This document shows, piece by piece, positions 11,953 to 23,885 of a stretch of DNA of 64,000 bases (its first letter is position 1; each line of letters opens with the position of its first letter). The notes under the pieces are model-generated. The model did not search any database. It had not been told where the DNA came from and saw nothing but the letters and a program-made list of their open reading frames with translations. A program made the position numbers and the translations under genes. Origin of the DNA: Fragum whitleyi (Eukaryota; Mollusca; Bivalvia; Cardiida; Cardiidae); the NCBI GenBank assembly GCA_948146395.1, contig OX411546.1, positions 22,484,449-22,548,448 on the forward strand, read 5' to 3'.

Positions 11953-12539
11953 AGAAAAGTAAATTGAGCGACCATACTCCTTAACGACCGTATCTTCCGT
12001 GGTCTTTGGAGTGGTGACTTTTTACAATAAACCCTGAAATTACTAATTTCTACAATAAATAAAGTGGTAACTGTTATAATAGTTAGTAAATGACTTTATC
12101 AGTCGCCTGTGCGTCTCGAACCAAAACATATCGGGCTAAAGATCGTATTTTTCCAAATTTATTAGTCATAAAACGGATTGATCTTTTACACCATACGCAT
12201 CTTTTTTTTCATTCTGCAATAATCTAAGTTTATGAATATTCGTGCATTCTGGTTAGCAGAAAAGTTGGTTGTATTGCCAGATTTAAACAATTTGGAGTAC
12301 GCAGCTATTTCGTTAGCTTCCGCAAAAAAGTAGCCCCGTAAGAAATCTGTTTATTACCTGACAAATATTTTCATTTTGCTTCAAGATATAAAATCAAAAG
12401 ATGTGAAGAGAATATTTGATGATTTCGTTGAGGTATGAAACTAAAAAACCTAATCACTTTGGTATGATTTTGAATTCAACAAAAAATTCTCTTAATCTAT
12501 TAAAGAAACAATATCTTTACAATTTACAGCGGCCTGATA

Positions 12540-12955
12540 CTCATGTCGCCGACTTCGTTCACCCTAGCCGGTAACGCGTTTTGCTGTCAATTCTAGGATC
12601 GTGAGTTCGAACCCTGCCTGACTCGTCCAATTTTCATCCGAAATTTGACAAAAGCCAAAAGTTACTTATCTCCCTAAAATGGGCGAAATAGCACTAGTGT
12701 GCCTAAATCGGATGGGTAGCTGGTGACTCGAATAAATTTTTTGTGGTTGAGCTGGTGGAAGATACTACACTCGGAAACCTTCGGCGATTCTACGGAATTG
12801 ACCTCGGGAATAATGAGGGCGCAGACATGAAATCGCGTCACTTCGCATGTGGGTTTATATGACGTCACAAACATCAACGATCCCGATAAGGATGGCGTTG
12901 CATTAAACAATATCAACGAATGATTAAAGGTGGCCACATTATAATTTGATAACAA
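12540..12955 (+). repeat. SINE-like element with tRNA-derived head
   Basis: The head at about 12540-12635 has a B-box-like gagttcgaaccctgcc and upstream A-box-like sequence. The body, with tgacgtcacaaacatc, recurs in the opposite orientation at 63520-63715. It ends near a hairpin around aacgcagtgttttactgcg. Retrotransposon derived from a tRNA is the likeliest reading. Confidence 0.6.
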
Positions 12956-13649
12956 AACGCAGTGTTTTACTGCGTTTTGGTTTCAAAATATACTATGCCA
13001 CAAAAGGTCTAAAAAGACGACCGGAAAGAATTTAAAAATGTGATTGTCTTCAAGCGTATTTAAAAACCGAAGAACCACCGGAAGTAGAATTACCTAAAAA
13101 TGACCCAAAATTCCTACACTTACGTCCGTGGTACTTCCCAGTTTACGGAAAAGTCTGAGCGATGTTCCGCTACAGGAAGCAATTGGTCGTTGCATCCATC
13201 AGTCGGCGCAACGTCACTTCAGTAATCTTTAAATTGGTGTTTACCTCCATTTTAACACATAAAACTATACTAGCCATTTTGTTATCAAATCGAAGTTAAT
13301 ACATTTGTTTCACAATCTAAATTTCTTCAATGCTTAAAAGAAATTCCCTTTACCACAAGAGATGCAAATACTTTCTCTTTCTTTACAAATTGCTAAAATA
13401 AATGAAAAGGGTAATCTGGCTGAAAACAACTTTAGAACAAAGGTATACTTATTCTGCGGATATCATCATTTAAAAATAAAATGATTTGTATTTTCATTCA
13501 TCTATGCTGATTTTAATAATGCAGTATAAGGATATTGTTTTTGCATCCAACACTAATAAAGGCTTTTAATATTCGCTGATCATCGAATGCAAATTTGAAG
13601 ATTAGCAGTTTTGTAGTGCTTCCATAAGTAAAACATGGATTTCATATGT
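12956..13649. other. Intergenic 3' flank of the mucin-like gene
   Basis: No coding frame recognised. Inverted tttgataacaaaa at 12945 and ttttgttatcaaa at 13272 may mark a small element of about 340 bp. Confidence 0.3.
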
Positions 13650-13880
13650 GACCCGTCACGCGAAAAGGGCGCGTCACGGAACTCTGTAAAATAAATACTT
13701 GAAAAAGAGATTTGGTCAAGCATATACCAACCAGAGATCGAATTTCAAAAATTCTTTCACAGGAAGGTAGTTTGGTCATTCTTGATTCACAAAATAAGCA
13801 AAGTGCGAAAGGTGACGACCCTAGTCAGTCTGCGCAATCCGCGCTACCCAGATAGTCCCTTTACGCTCGACGGGTCACAT
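13650..13880. repeat. Family B MITE, copy in 3' UTR region of mucin-like gene
   Basis: Inverted ends tgtgacccgtcacgcgaaa and cgctcgacgggtcacat. It lies 20 bp past the stop codon of the mucin-like gene, so it is probably transcribed in its 3' UTR. Confidence 0.8.
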
Positions 13881-13900
13881 AAACTCAAAAAGAGTCGAAT

Positions 13901-16900
13901 TTAGAATGCATGCCTCTCAATATCTCTCTTTAGAAAAGCCTTGCGTAGGTCTTTTAGAAACATTTCACGGAGTCTATCCTTGGATAGATTTTGATTTCTT
14001 CGAGGAGAGGCATTTTTGTATGTTGATTTCGTTTGAGACTCATCATTGGGGTTGTTAGCATCATCATCATCTATTGATCTCTTCCTTTCAAGGAATGACA
14101 CGGCTTTTCGAGGAGGAATATACCCTTTTCGAATTTGTGTAAGATTTATCAGACTGTCCGACTTGTTTAATACATTTTTATCCTTCGGGATGTTTATCGG
14201 CTCATCAAATGATGTCCCTCGTGACTGCTTATTTCCAATCTCTATAACTTCTCTTTCGCCTACTCTATCTAAGTCCTTCGATTTCTTGGACACTAAATCC
14301 ACTTCATCATGATAATGAATGGTCTCACGAAACGACACTGATCGTTCATGTCTATCCAATTGCTTTTGTCCTCCTTTCATCACGTTTTCGAAATGACCAA
14401 CTCCGGTTTCATTCAGACCGGATAATGAGACAGACCTACCTGCCTTCGCAATTGATTTGTCTCGTTCTTTGGCCAGTTCCATAATATCTAGAAGTTCGTC
14501 TTCTATATCAGACCCCTCGATAGGATCTTCTGTCTCTTGGAAACTCTCCAATCTTGGAGTCGGTATAGACAGAAATGAACTTGGTTGTTTCCGTACAACA
14601 GCGTAAATGTCAGTCTCCCTGGGTGTAGTCAAGCTATTATCGACATTAGATTTGTCCAGATGGTTTTGTCCATCAATGATCACAGGTATCCCAGTGAAGT
14701 ACACTGACTCGTCAACAATAATTTGTCGATCGTTGCTGTAGGCGTCTATGTAGGATGAAGGTTCTGCGTCATTTGCACTCCATGGTATTGAAGTTCTCTT
14801 AGAGCGTTTTCGTCTTCTGAAATAACGCGAATCGAGGGTTCAGTACAAAGATGTACTAAGTGTCTATGCAATATATAGACACGCAGTACAGATTTGCATT
14901 GAACCAAGAAAAAATATTCATAAACAACATTTCCTGAATGTATTTTTTTTTCAAATCTCGCTAAGATATAGCCTAATATACTTCTGTACGAACAAAATTG
15001 CTGAATATACTTAACAACCGCTTACTTTTTTTTCAAATTGACACTATTTACAAATAAGAATAATTCATTATAATTTTTGCTATTGTTCAGAACATTGAAG
15101 TTTATTTTTCCCTTTATTAGTAGAGATTAACGAGAAATCACATCAGATAAAAAACTCACCTTATAATAATACAGACAACAACAAAAGTAGATACGGCAAT
15201 GGTCCCAGAACAAATTGTTAAAACTGAAAAGGAAAATGAAATTGAACAACAATGGTTGTCCAGTGATAATTTATGTAGAGTTTGCAAATTATTGAAAGTT
15301 GATCATGAATAACAATTGAGAATCTATGTGAATAAGTAATTCGTAGGTCTCTTAAAAGATACGGAGACCTTTAAGATACAAACTATATTAAAATCCCATT
15401 CATAAAGGATTTATGACTAGGTAAACTAGTTGACTTTCATCTTGGCCTAGACTTTCTTGAACAAATATTTCGTACATACACCGATTTCATCATTAATTGG
15501 TATTTCAATAATGGGAAAAAAATAATGTTGGGTAGAGAAATCATTTTGAAATTTCAAAACGGAGCGCTTAAACGTTTCTTCAAATTGCAAATAATCGACT
15601 TAGCCACACATTAAAAAAAATTCGAGGGTATCTTACCTATCAAAAGAAAAGCGTTAGTAAGCATTTTCGACCTTTTGTATCACAAATTTACTTTATATAA
15701 CTATACAAATATATGATAACATCCCATATGATATCTTTTATGATATCTCATGCATATTCTTAGAACAATGGCATGATGCGGTTATTTTTAGAAATTTGCA
15801 TTTCTGTTAAAATAAGGCAAATAGAGGTTATAAGATGAATACAATACGTACTTAGTGTATTGTATGAAAAGCTTTTTAACTCGGTGACGGGAATTGATAA
15901 TTATCTCTGCTGAGCCTCGACAATTATCAATTCCCCAAACCTCGATAGATATTCTTTTTTTCATTCAAAACACTAAGCACGTATTATATATACAGGATAT
16001 ATACCTAGAACGTAAGGAAACTGTTCGTCATTCTTAACAGATGCCGCACTTAATTTCGTTGATAGCTCCAAAGTTGTTCCGTTTGATGATATAGACATAT
16101 CGGTTGTTATATAGACATATCGGTTGTTCTCAACGAAGATTTGTTTGATACTAATGATGTAGACGTTGATATAATATCTGTTGTTGTGGTGAGAGTACTT
16201 CCTGGAGAAAAGGAATGGTACATGCTTGATTTATTTCTTGTTTCTCCTACGCTTATTGTTGACGTCGTCCAAACTTTTGTCAATGTAACGGTCGATTGGG
16301 AGATGTTTAAATCGACATTTGTTGTTTTTGGTGATGAAATCAGCGAACTCGTTAAAGTCCCGAGAGAAGTATTTGACGAAAGATCCTGCCACAAAGTTGT
16401 TTGGCCGCTGTCTTGGATTATCGTTGTTTTATCGGTAGATTCTCTTGTAGGAAAGGAGTTTACCAATGATGTGGATGGAAACGGGTTAGTCGATATAGTT
16501 TCCGATGTTGTTATCGAGTCACCGTATGTTGTTGCTTTGGTGGTTTTAATGGTTGATGATAATGATGATAATGATGAAGTTGATGGTGATGATGATGAAG
16601 AAGAAGATAATAGTACTGATGATGATGATGATGATGATGATGATAATAATAATGATGATGATGATGGTGATGATGATGATGATGATATGGTTGTTGACGT
16701 TGTTTCATTTACAGAAGTTGTCTCTGAAGACTTCAATGTTGTCGAAGTTGTTTCGTTACAGGATGAAACCCCGAGAGATGATGTTGTGGTGTTTGCTGGA
16801 GTCATAGTTGTGTTTATTGATGGTTGTTGGCATTCCACTTTGAATTCTATATTTAAGCCACCTGAAGTAAATTGAACGTGGTTTTTTTTCTGATAGGCTT

Positions 16901-19900
16901 CCTTAACATATAAATGAATGTTTTAATCCTTTAAAAAAACAACAAAAGACTCAATACAATTAAGTTCTAGAACAGTTCAAATATTAGTCCTATCTGAGGA
17001 ACTCAATGTACATCCGCACGATCTGCAATAATGCTCACTTCTCCTGCTATATCATTATACAGAATATATTGTGTTGACTCTAAAAAAACAATACAAGTCA
17101 CCAAATTATCTTTTTCAAGGCCCAAATACAAATGTCATTACACTTTGATTGGGCGAGGCACATTTCAATTTTTATAACGGTGGCTTCTTGTGGCATTTGA
17201 CGAAACACATGTCAATATCATGATGGAATCTATAACTCGACGAGACAATGTCAATTTCACAACGAGACATTTACTTTTGGACGAGACACATGTCAATTTC
17301 ATAATGAAAGCTATAATTAGATGGGATACATGTCAATTTCATAACGAAATGATTATGATTGGACGACGAACATTGCAATTTCAAAATGCGGACTACATTT
17401 GAAAGATACATAAAAGGCAAATCAGACCCCTTCATCATGATATTTAAAGACAGGACCTTAATTCAGGGTTATATTGTATTGTACCTCTGAATTTAATCAG
17501 GTATACAAATATACTTACCGGAAAGGAATAACAAGCAAGCCTCTTGGTCGCTAAATACGTATTTCATATACGTTATTTCATATTTGTCGTCATCTAAGCT
17601 AATAAACCCATCACTGCAGCTAAATACGGACCCATTGATGTCAAATTCGAGTCCACAATTAGGATAGCCTGGACCCGTGTAATATAAAGTTGGGGCCTGA
17701 ACATTTCCGACTCTATATACAGTGACAGAGCAGGAGCAGATTGGTGAGAAGACGTCGTGGCCACCTGTTGTTGATATGGCAACATCACTGTTGGTTACGC
17801 TGCTCAACGTACAAATTGGTATAACTGGAAGAAAAAACATCATCCGCAGTGACGAAAAAATAAGTACAATATATAAATGGATTAGATGGGTCAATACACG
17901 CGCTTGCTTTTTGTGAAATTTTAAAACCTATACAAAAAGCAATTTACATGTATATCGAAGAAAAAAAAAACAGATATCGAAAAGTTATCAACACCACACT
18001 ACCTCTTTTTTTTCTAATAACAGTGTTCATCCACATACATGTATATAAATATACTTAGCAAAAAAAGAAACTTTACATACTTGTTGGTCTATTTTGAATG
18101 ACTTACAGTGGCTATAGGTATAGGCCAACTTTATTTACATGTGTTAGTTGGACTAGCTACAGAGAAAACACAGACGCAGGATTTGCGCGATTGACGCGAG
18201 TCTGAGCTAATGCATCTGTAACTTACGGTTTTGGTCACATACTCGTGTTGAGCTACCCAAAGTTCATTTTGAGTGATTTTTGTTACTTAGTCACACTAAT
18301 TCCTAAGCATCGGTACGAAAAAACAAAATTGTTTGTACATTTTTATTGAAGCGGGTATGTAACAACAATCGAATAAACGCATAAATCAGACTACGGGTAT
18401 ACATAGAGCTTGTATGTCTGTTTATAACGCCACTCTTAAGTTTGGCTACTCGGGATAGGCAATTCATATTTTAACATCTCTGTTTAGAATTGCTGTGCCC
18501 GGTTAGGACAATCGGTTACGCGTCTGGTTTTCAATAATCGGGTCGTGGGTTCGACCTCTGGCTCGGCCATCTTTCATCCCATATTTGACAAAAAGCATTG
18601 TGATAAAGGGTCATTTCTCTCCCACACAATTGGCAAGTGATACGCCTAGGAAAAAATGGCGATTTGGGCCAAGATGAAAGCTCTACCAGTACTGTGAGAA
18701 ACAACAAGAATCTATGGATAGGTGTACCAGCGGTCGAGTTTTTAATGTTAAACTATCGAAAGTGACCTTTAAACCCATATTAATTAACAAAAAAAATCGT
18801 TAAAACCACATGAAGTGTCGGCCGAGACGAGATATGCCTCTTGTGACGTCATGTAGAGGCCCTTTTACCATCGCATATTTTTCAATTCATTTCATCAAAG
18901 GAAGGATAACTGAAAGACAAGTATGCGTGTTTAGATCAGATGTTGGCCTTTCATGATATTGGAACGACTATAAGCACGAAAACGTCAAGGACCTATACTC
19001 AAAACATCACCGACAATCTTGATTTCATTTCTGTGATTTTTAAAATCGACCCCTTTGTCCTTTGACTACAAATAAAATCCTCATTTTACAGACATCCGGT
19101 ACTGACCCTTCCATAAACCGACGGATATTGCCTTCAAGTTTCATGTAATAGTAACATCTGTATTCTTTATGGTTTCATAATAATCCGATAACTTTTTTAA
19201 AAGTTATAACATTTAAATGAAATTTGATGGGTGAATTTTTAAGCATAATATACGTGGATTTCCATTATGATTTACCAATAGTTATCAAATTTGGATGTGT
19301 AATAAAGGAAAAGCTCAAAAAGCTCTAAATCTTAATAGAGCTCGGGATATTACACTTTCAACAAATCAAAGTCCGCAAATCGTTAGATGCAACCCACACC
19401 AAGAAAAAAACTGGAAAAAATTGTCTATTTTGTGTGACCTTTGACTACAGGAGAAACAGAAAGAATAGGAGGCATGGTAAAATGGTGTAAAATTCAACCG
19501 GCAAACCATTTTATCTAGCGAAGATGCTCAAATATGGTCTGGGCTGAAAAAAACGATGTATCAAACTGATTTTTTTTCACAAATCCTACATTTTGTAGCT
19601 CAATGGGAATTATCTGTCCATATTTTATGCATTTTTGAAGAAAAACGTGTTTAAGGTGTTGTTTCTAGGAACCGTTTTCTGCATACATAAGCTCTATCAC
19701 TTTCTTCTAGGGCCATATGCCGCGCTCAATTGACGAACATTTTCAGTTTTTTTCCTAGTCTATGTTGCAGCTAACGACCCATGAGACAAAAATCGCTACA
19801 TTGACACTATTTTGAGCTCTCTGTAAATTTAGAGCTTTTTGAGCTTTTCTCATGTTGCGCTTTAAATTCAATGAAATAACGGTAACTTTTCTCCAAAATC

Positions 19901-22900
19901 ATCTGGAAAGTTGCTTAAAAATTCACGCAGCAAATTTCACGAAAATCCAAACACCACAGAAAAAATTATCTCTGTTTTTAAAGTGGCCGGTTAGAAGTTT
20001 TGACTAGTATATAATACATACTCAGTGTTTTGTATGAGAAAAAATATCTAACGAGGTTGGGAGAATTGATCATTGTCGAGGCTCTGCCGAGACAATTATC
20101 AATTCCCACAACCGAGTTAGATAATTTTTCTTACAATACACTAAGTATGAATTATATTTATCTAAAACCTCTGATTGCCTTATTTTCATCGATGTTTCTA
20201 ATTGAAATGCAAGTTTCTAAAAATAACCGCATTATATCATTGTTCTAAATATAACTATGTGATAACATAAAAAATATCATACAGGATGTTATCATAAGGA
20301 TATTTGTATAGTTATAAGATAAATATATAATACGTACTTAGTGTTTTGTATGATAAAAAATATCTAACGAGGTTGGGAGATTTGATCAACGTCGAGGCTC
20401 TACCGAGACAATTATCAATTAACACAATCAAGTTAGATATTGTTTTCATTCAATACACTAAGTATGAATTATATTTATCTTATAACCTCTATTTGCCTTA
20501 TTTTCATCGATGTTTCTAATTGAAATGAAAGTTTCTAAAAATAACCGCATTATATCATTGTTCTAAATATAACTATGTGATAACATAAAAAAGATCATAC
20601 GGGATGTTATCATACGGATATTTGTATAGTTATAAGATAAAAAAGGATAGACAACAAACCGTCAGGCCGCAAATACTAAAACGTGAAAAATATAATCACT
20701 CGATGATTCTCTACAAAAATATTTCAATGAATTGCTCTGAAATTAAAAGGTAGCCCCATTGTATCATGGATATTACATATTTGCACAGAAAGAATACAAT
20801 CTTTGTATTTGTTATACCCAATAGATTTACATTTTGTTAAAAAAATCTGCTATTCAGCTTTGTTTTTGGAATTCTAGATTTTATTGTCGAGGTAATTCTT
20901 TTTGAACTTTTGTCTTCTCGAGATTCAAGTAGCCTATTTAATTCTAGACCGAGGTAACCTTCTAGATTGAGGTAACCGTAGTGTTTTCGGTTCAAGAAAT
21001 GTAAATTTTTGTATTCTCTTATCAATTCAGTAGTTTAGATGTACTATGCTCGGATGAGCTTTAGAGAGCTTAGTCGGTGAGACATCTTTTGGTTGGTTTG
21101 GGAACTTGGTATATAGGGATCCTTACTTAACCAAGTTATGAATATTTTTTTTTCAATTACTAAGTATTATAAGAGTCACTGTTTCCCAACCGTAAATGTA
21201 TACCTTTGTCTCCCACCAAAACTTGAGTGATCGTAGACCTATGTCGTATAACAGACGGGGGCTATGAAAGGATGTAATGGTAGTACCGGGGCGAGAAGTA
21301 CCAGAAATCTATTTTTAGGGGCGCAAGTCGCTGCGCTATGACTGAAGTATTATTAAAAGCGGAGTTAAACCTCATTCAAATAAACAAACAAAAGTGAGAG
21401 AAAAAAAACGCCTAAAATTCATACCTATTAAACCATCTTCTTTTGGACACAAACTGGCAACTGAAATGAGTAGAAAAATTCAAATCTCAAAAAGTCGTGT
21501 TTTCCCCCTCGAAAATACTGCATTGGTAAAATGGAGAGCTTTCATTTACCGTAAACCAACTCAAATAAAAGTTTGCTGTTATTTTGTGGTGTAATTTTTC
21601 CGTTCGATTATTCCGGGCTCTCGGTATAGATTTTCAAGTGACAATTTATCCAACAAAGATGCCCTGCGTTTATAATGACTAAACGTTGCAACTATTTTGC
21701 AAATATTACACATCTTTGCACGCTTATTTACGTGCCATGCGGGGTAAAATTAACGAATGGTTTAAAAAAAATTGTCATCGTGAACGTTGGACTGTCAAGT
21801 TCCAAAGTAATAACCCCGTGGTTTGTTGTCATTTACTGCGCATTTTGTGCGCTTTCCGGAGTTTATACCACTATCTGATCCAACACTGATAAATTTTGCA
21901 TTTATGAAATGTGATTTTTCTTCATTTGAGTTTTAAAGACCCTTAAGTTCTAATGGGAACAACGATCTACATCTTAATGAGTTGCTCAACCATTCATCAA
22001 AATATACTTATAGCCATTATCTTTCACTCGACGAAAGATTGGCCTTAATCGCTCTTACATTAAAACAAACCATAAGTATATGTGACCTGTCACGCAAAAA
22101 GGGGCCATTCGGGAATTCTGTACAATGAATTATTGAAAATTGAGATTTGATCCAGCATAGGTCAACCAGAAGTCGCATTTCAAAAATTCTTTCACTGGAA
22201 GGTAGATTGATCATTCTAGATTCAGAAAATAAGTACATTGCGAAAAGTTTCGACCCAAGTAAGTCTTCGCAGCCCGCGCAGTCTTGCTAGGGTCGACACT
22301 TTAAGCACTGCCGAGATGGTCCCTTTTCGCGTGACGGGTCACATATGTTATAGATCGGAAATCTTGTAATAAAGAAATTGATTTGAAGGAATCGAACCAT
22401 ACGCATATATCTTTTTCTCCGACAAAATTATTGTATTTTTCTATGATTACGTCATTATCAAGAACGCGCGCTTCACAGACATCTGTAGTCTTATAAGCTT
22501 CTTTTTCAGGGCATTTGTTTCGCCAATCGACACGTTTGTCAATCAGGGTAATCTGTAAGTTCGTTAAAGATCAGGGCCCGCGGTTATAAAACTTTTCTGA
22601 GGCTCAATTCAAAATTTTCTCAAAATTCAATTTGAGATTAAAGCAGTAATTCTGTTTCATTGCTCATTTCAATGCTTTAACATAAAAGATTATATTAATA
22701 AGTTGTTATAAATAACAACTTATTTATATTATCTTTTATTTTTATTTATTTATTTTAATTTAAAATTTTGTGAAATTTGAGCCTGAGCCTGAAAAATCTT
22801 TTATTACCGAGGGCCCTGAAATCACCGAAAAAAATATAACGAAATTTTCGATCTTCATCATATACGCAATACTCGTAGAATAATACAAGGATTTATTTGG

Positions 22901-22998
22901 AAATGTCCATTCTTAGCAAGCCAAAGAAAAAGATACTTACCAACAACAGCTACATTTGCAACAAATACAAACAATCTAAGCGTAAACCAAAATTCCAT
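13901..22998 (-). CDS. Mucin-like type I membrane protein, frame broken in the stalk exon
   Basis: Not a recognised named family. Exons: 22941-22998 (signal peptide, MEFWFTLRLFVFVANVAVV), 17519-17824 (about 100-residue ectodomain with six Cys, possibly CUB-like), 16005-16861 (Ser/Thr-rich mucin-like stalk with many N-glycosylation sites), 15160-15223 (transmembrane segment rich in V, I and T) and 13901-14816 (basic stop-transfer run RRRKRSKR, then a charged, low-complexity cytoplasmic tail ending at TAA 13903). All splice sites are GT/AG. Introns 1 and 2 are phase 1. As sequenced, exon 3 hits a stop at 16107-16109, giving a 372-residue protein without membrane anchor. Ignoring one copy of a 20-bp tandem duplication, exon 3 becomes a phase 1-1 exon and the frame runs through the membrane exon into the 305-residue tail (726 residues in all). 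It may be a pseudogene, an allele, or an assembly error. Confidence 0.72.
15697..15993 (+). repeat. Family D MITE, copy 2
   Basis: Starts tataactatacaaatata and ends gtattatatata, with the internal hairpin around tctgctgagcctcgac. Its right end is about 11 bp from the donor of the stalk exon. Confidence 0.8.
16091..16130. repeat. 20-bp tandem duplication causing frameshift in stalk exon
   Basis: Two adjacent copies of a 20-bp unit beginning atagacatatcggttgtt, differing only at the last two bases. The unit is not a multiple of three. On the minus strand the second copy introduces TAA directly after the codons for TTDMSI, cutting off the membrane and cytoplasmic exons of the mucin-like gene. 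Confidence 0.9.
16553..16688. repeat. GAT/TCA trinucleotide tract coding Ser runs in the stalk
   Basis: Near-continuous GAT repeats on the plus strand, read as TCA serine codons on the minus strand inside the mucin-like exon. They give runs of up to nine Ser broken by Leu, Val, Pro and Thr. Such tracts usually vary in length between alleles. The opposite strand gives a spurious open frame rich in Asp. Confidence 0.85.
17170..17375. repeat. ~40-bp minisatellite in intron of mucin-like gene
   Basis: The core acatgtcaatttcataa recurs at 17209, 17248, 17290 and 17330 with diverged flanks. Confidence 0.75.
18053..19175 (+). repeat. Family F DNA element, copy 1, right end missing
   Basis: Left end tacttagcaaaaaaagaaac is shared with the complete copy at 40052-40934; similarity stops at about 19172, where another fold-back element begins. 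Compared with the other copy it holds about 290 bp extra at 18240-18535, including the front of the tRNA-like head. Confidence 0.75.
18487..18600 (+). repeat. tRNA-like SINE head inside family F
   Basis: The A-box-like cggttaggacaatcgg is followed by gtgggttcgacctctggc (B-box-like) at normal tRNA spacing, then body sequence tttcatcccatatttgac. Probably a SINE carried within the DNA element; no functional tRNA is claimed. Confidence 0.55.
19185..19975. repeat. ~790-bp fold-back element
   Basis: Outer arms gtgaatttttaagca and tgcttaaaaattcac, and inner arms aaaagctcaaaaagctctaa and its mirror, are inverted. It abuts the broken end of family F. Confidence 0.65.
20006..20318 (-). repeat. Family D MITE, copy 3
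   Basis: Reverse orientation; ends with atatttgtatagttataag. The first of two head-to-tail copies. Confidence 0.8.
20320..20640 (-). repeat. Family D MITE, copy 4, in tandem with copy 3
   Basis: Reverse orientation and directly adjacent to copy 3, with high similarity between the two. Suggests a tandem duplication or insertion into the same target. Confidence 0.8.
20641..21660. other. Intron 1 of mucin-like gene, nothing recognised
   Basis: No coding frame. Local repeats of a motif like attctagattgaggtaac at 20870-20980 are too diverged to define a unit. Confidence 0.35.
21661..21802. repeat. Family A palindrome, copy 4
   Basis: Ends ccctgcgtttataatgac and gtgaacgttgg, with tttgcacgcttatttacgtg at the centre; diverged. 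Confidence 0.65.
22079..22347. repeat. Family B MITE, copy 3
   Basis: Near-complete: left end tatgtgacctgtcacgc and right end cgcgtgacgggtcacata. It serves as the reference for the interior amplified at 8425-8800. Confidence 0.85.
22572..22817. repeat. Family E inverted-repeat element, copy 2
   Basis: Left end cagggcccgcggttataaaac and its mirror at the right, with a central hairpin of aataagttgttat and ataacaacttatt. Confidence 0.85.
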
Positions 22999-23428
22999 TG
23001 TAACAAATAGAACCTCTGATCAGCTAAGTTGAGGAATGTGGAATGTATTTGTATTGGCTAACCGTTTATTTCATTTATTATTAAAAAGTATATACATGTA
23101 TTGTTAAAAGACTAATTATTAGCTTTAAAAGTTGTCCTATTCACAAGAACGGGTATTTTTGTGAATACCGAATCGGATGGCCAGTGAGTTGTTTCAGCAA
23201 ATATCCGTTCGATCGCCACAAAATCAAAAAAAAAAAAAAAAAAATCAAGATATAAGATATGTTGATTTGCCCCCACCACAAAACATCGTAACTACAACTC
23301 ATTTTGTATCTGCGATGTTCTTAGAATAGACCACTTGTCAACAAACACATGTTTATTTCAACATGCATGTATTGGGTTATAAGTGTTCATATATCTTTTG
23401 TGTAAGATGAAGGAACCAAATAAAGTAT

Positions 23429-23470
23429 ATTGTATCGTATTGTATTGTATTGTATTGTATTGTATTGTAT
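23429..23470. repeat. TATTG pentanucleotide microsatellite
   Basis: About eight units of tattg. Confidence 0.85.
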
Positions 23471-23802
23471 AGATTTCATGCAGGTTTGAAACTTAAAAAA
23501 ACCTTATCACACTGAGTGAATATGCAAAGCTGATTCTTTCATGTATGTGATTAGGTTGTTTTTTTAAATTCCTCCATGAAATCAACTAATATTCTCTCCA
23601 AGTCTTGTATTTTAATATAAAGAAATAAACTTGTAAAGTTTTGTCATAAAAAGAAACGGATTTCTTATGGGACTTCTTTGTGCTGAAGCTTACAAGATAG
23701 ATTTGTTCTCATTGGTAAATCAAACAAATTTTTCATCCAATCAGAATTTGAAAAATTCGATGGGCTCAACAAAAATTAAATTAATCATCGATTATCACCA
23801 AG

Positions 23803-23885
23803 CAAGTGCACGTGCAAAGCGGGGTATAATTGGCAAATTGTTTGCACCCTTTTGTCCCCTTGGACGCAGGGCTGGTCGCGCCTGT
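23803..23885. repeat. Family A palindrome, copy 5 (partial)
   Basis: Only the right half is present: gcacgtgcaaagcggggtat to ggacgcagggc. Confidence 0.65.

Noticed and set aside
16141..16875. 244-codon plus-strand frame rich in Asp and Val
   Set aside because: It is the mirror of the Ser/Thr mucin exon on the minus strand, whose flanking splice phases and neighbouring exons fit a gene.
18487..18570. Possible functional tRNA gene
   Set aside because: Box-like motifs are present, but the arms do not pair into a full cloverleaf, and the sequence is embedded in a repeated element.
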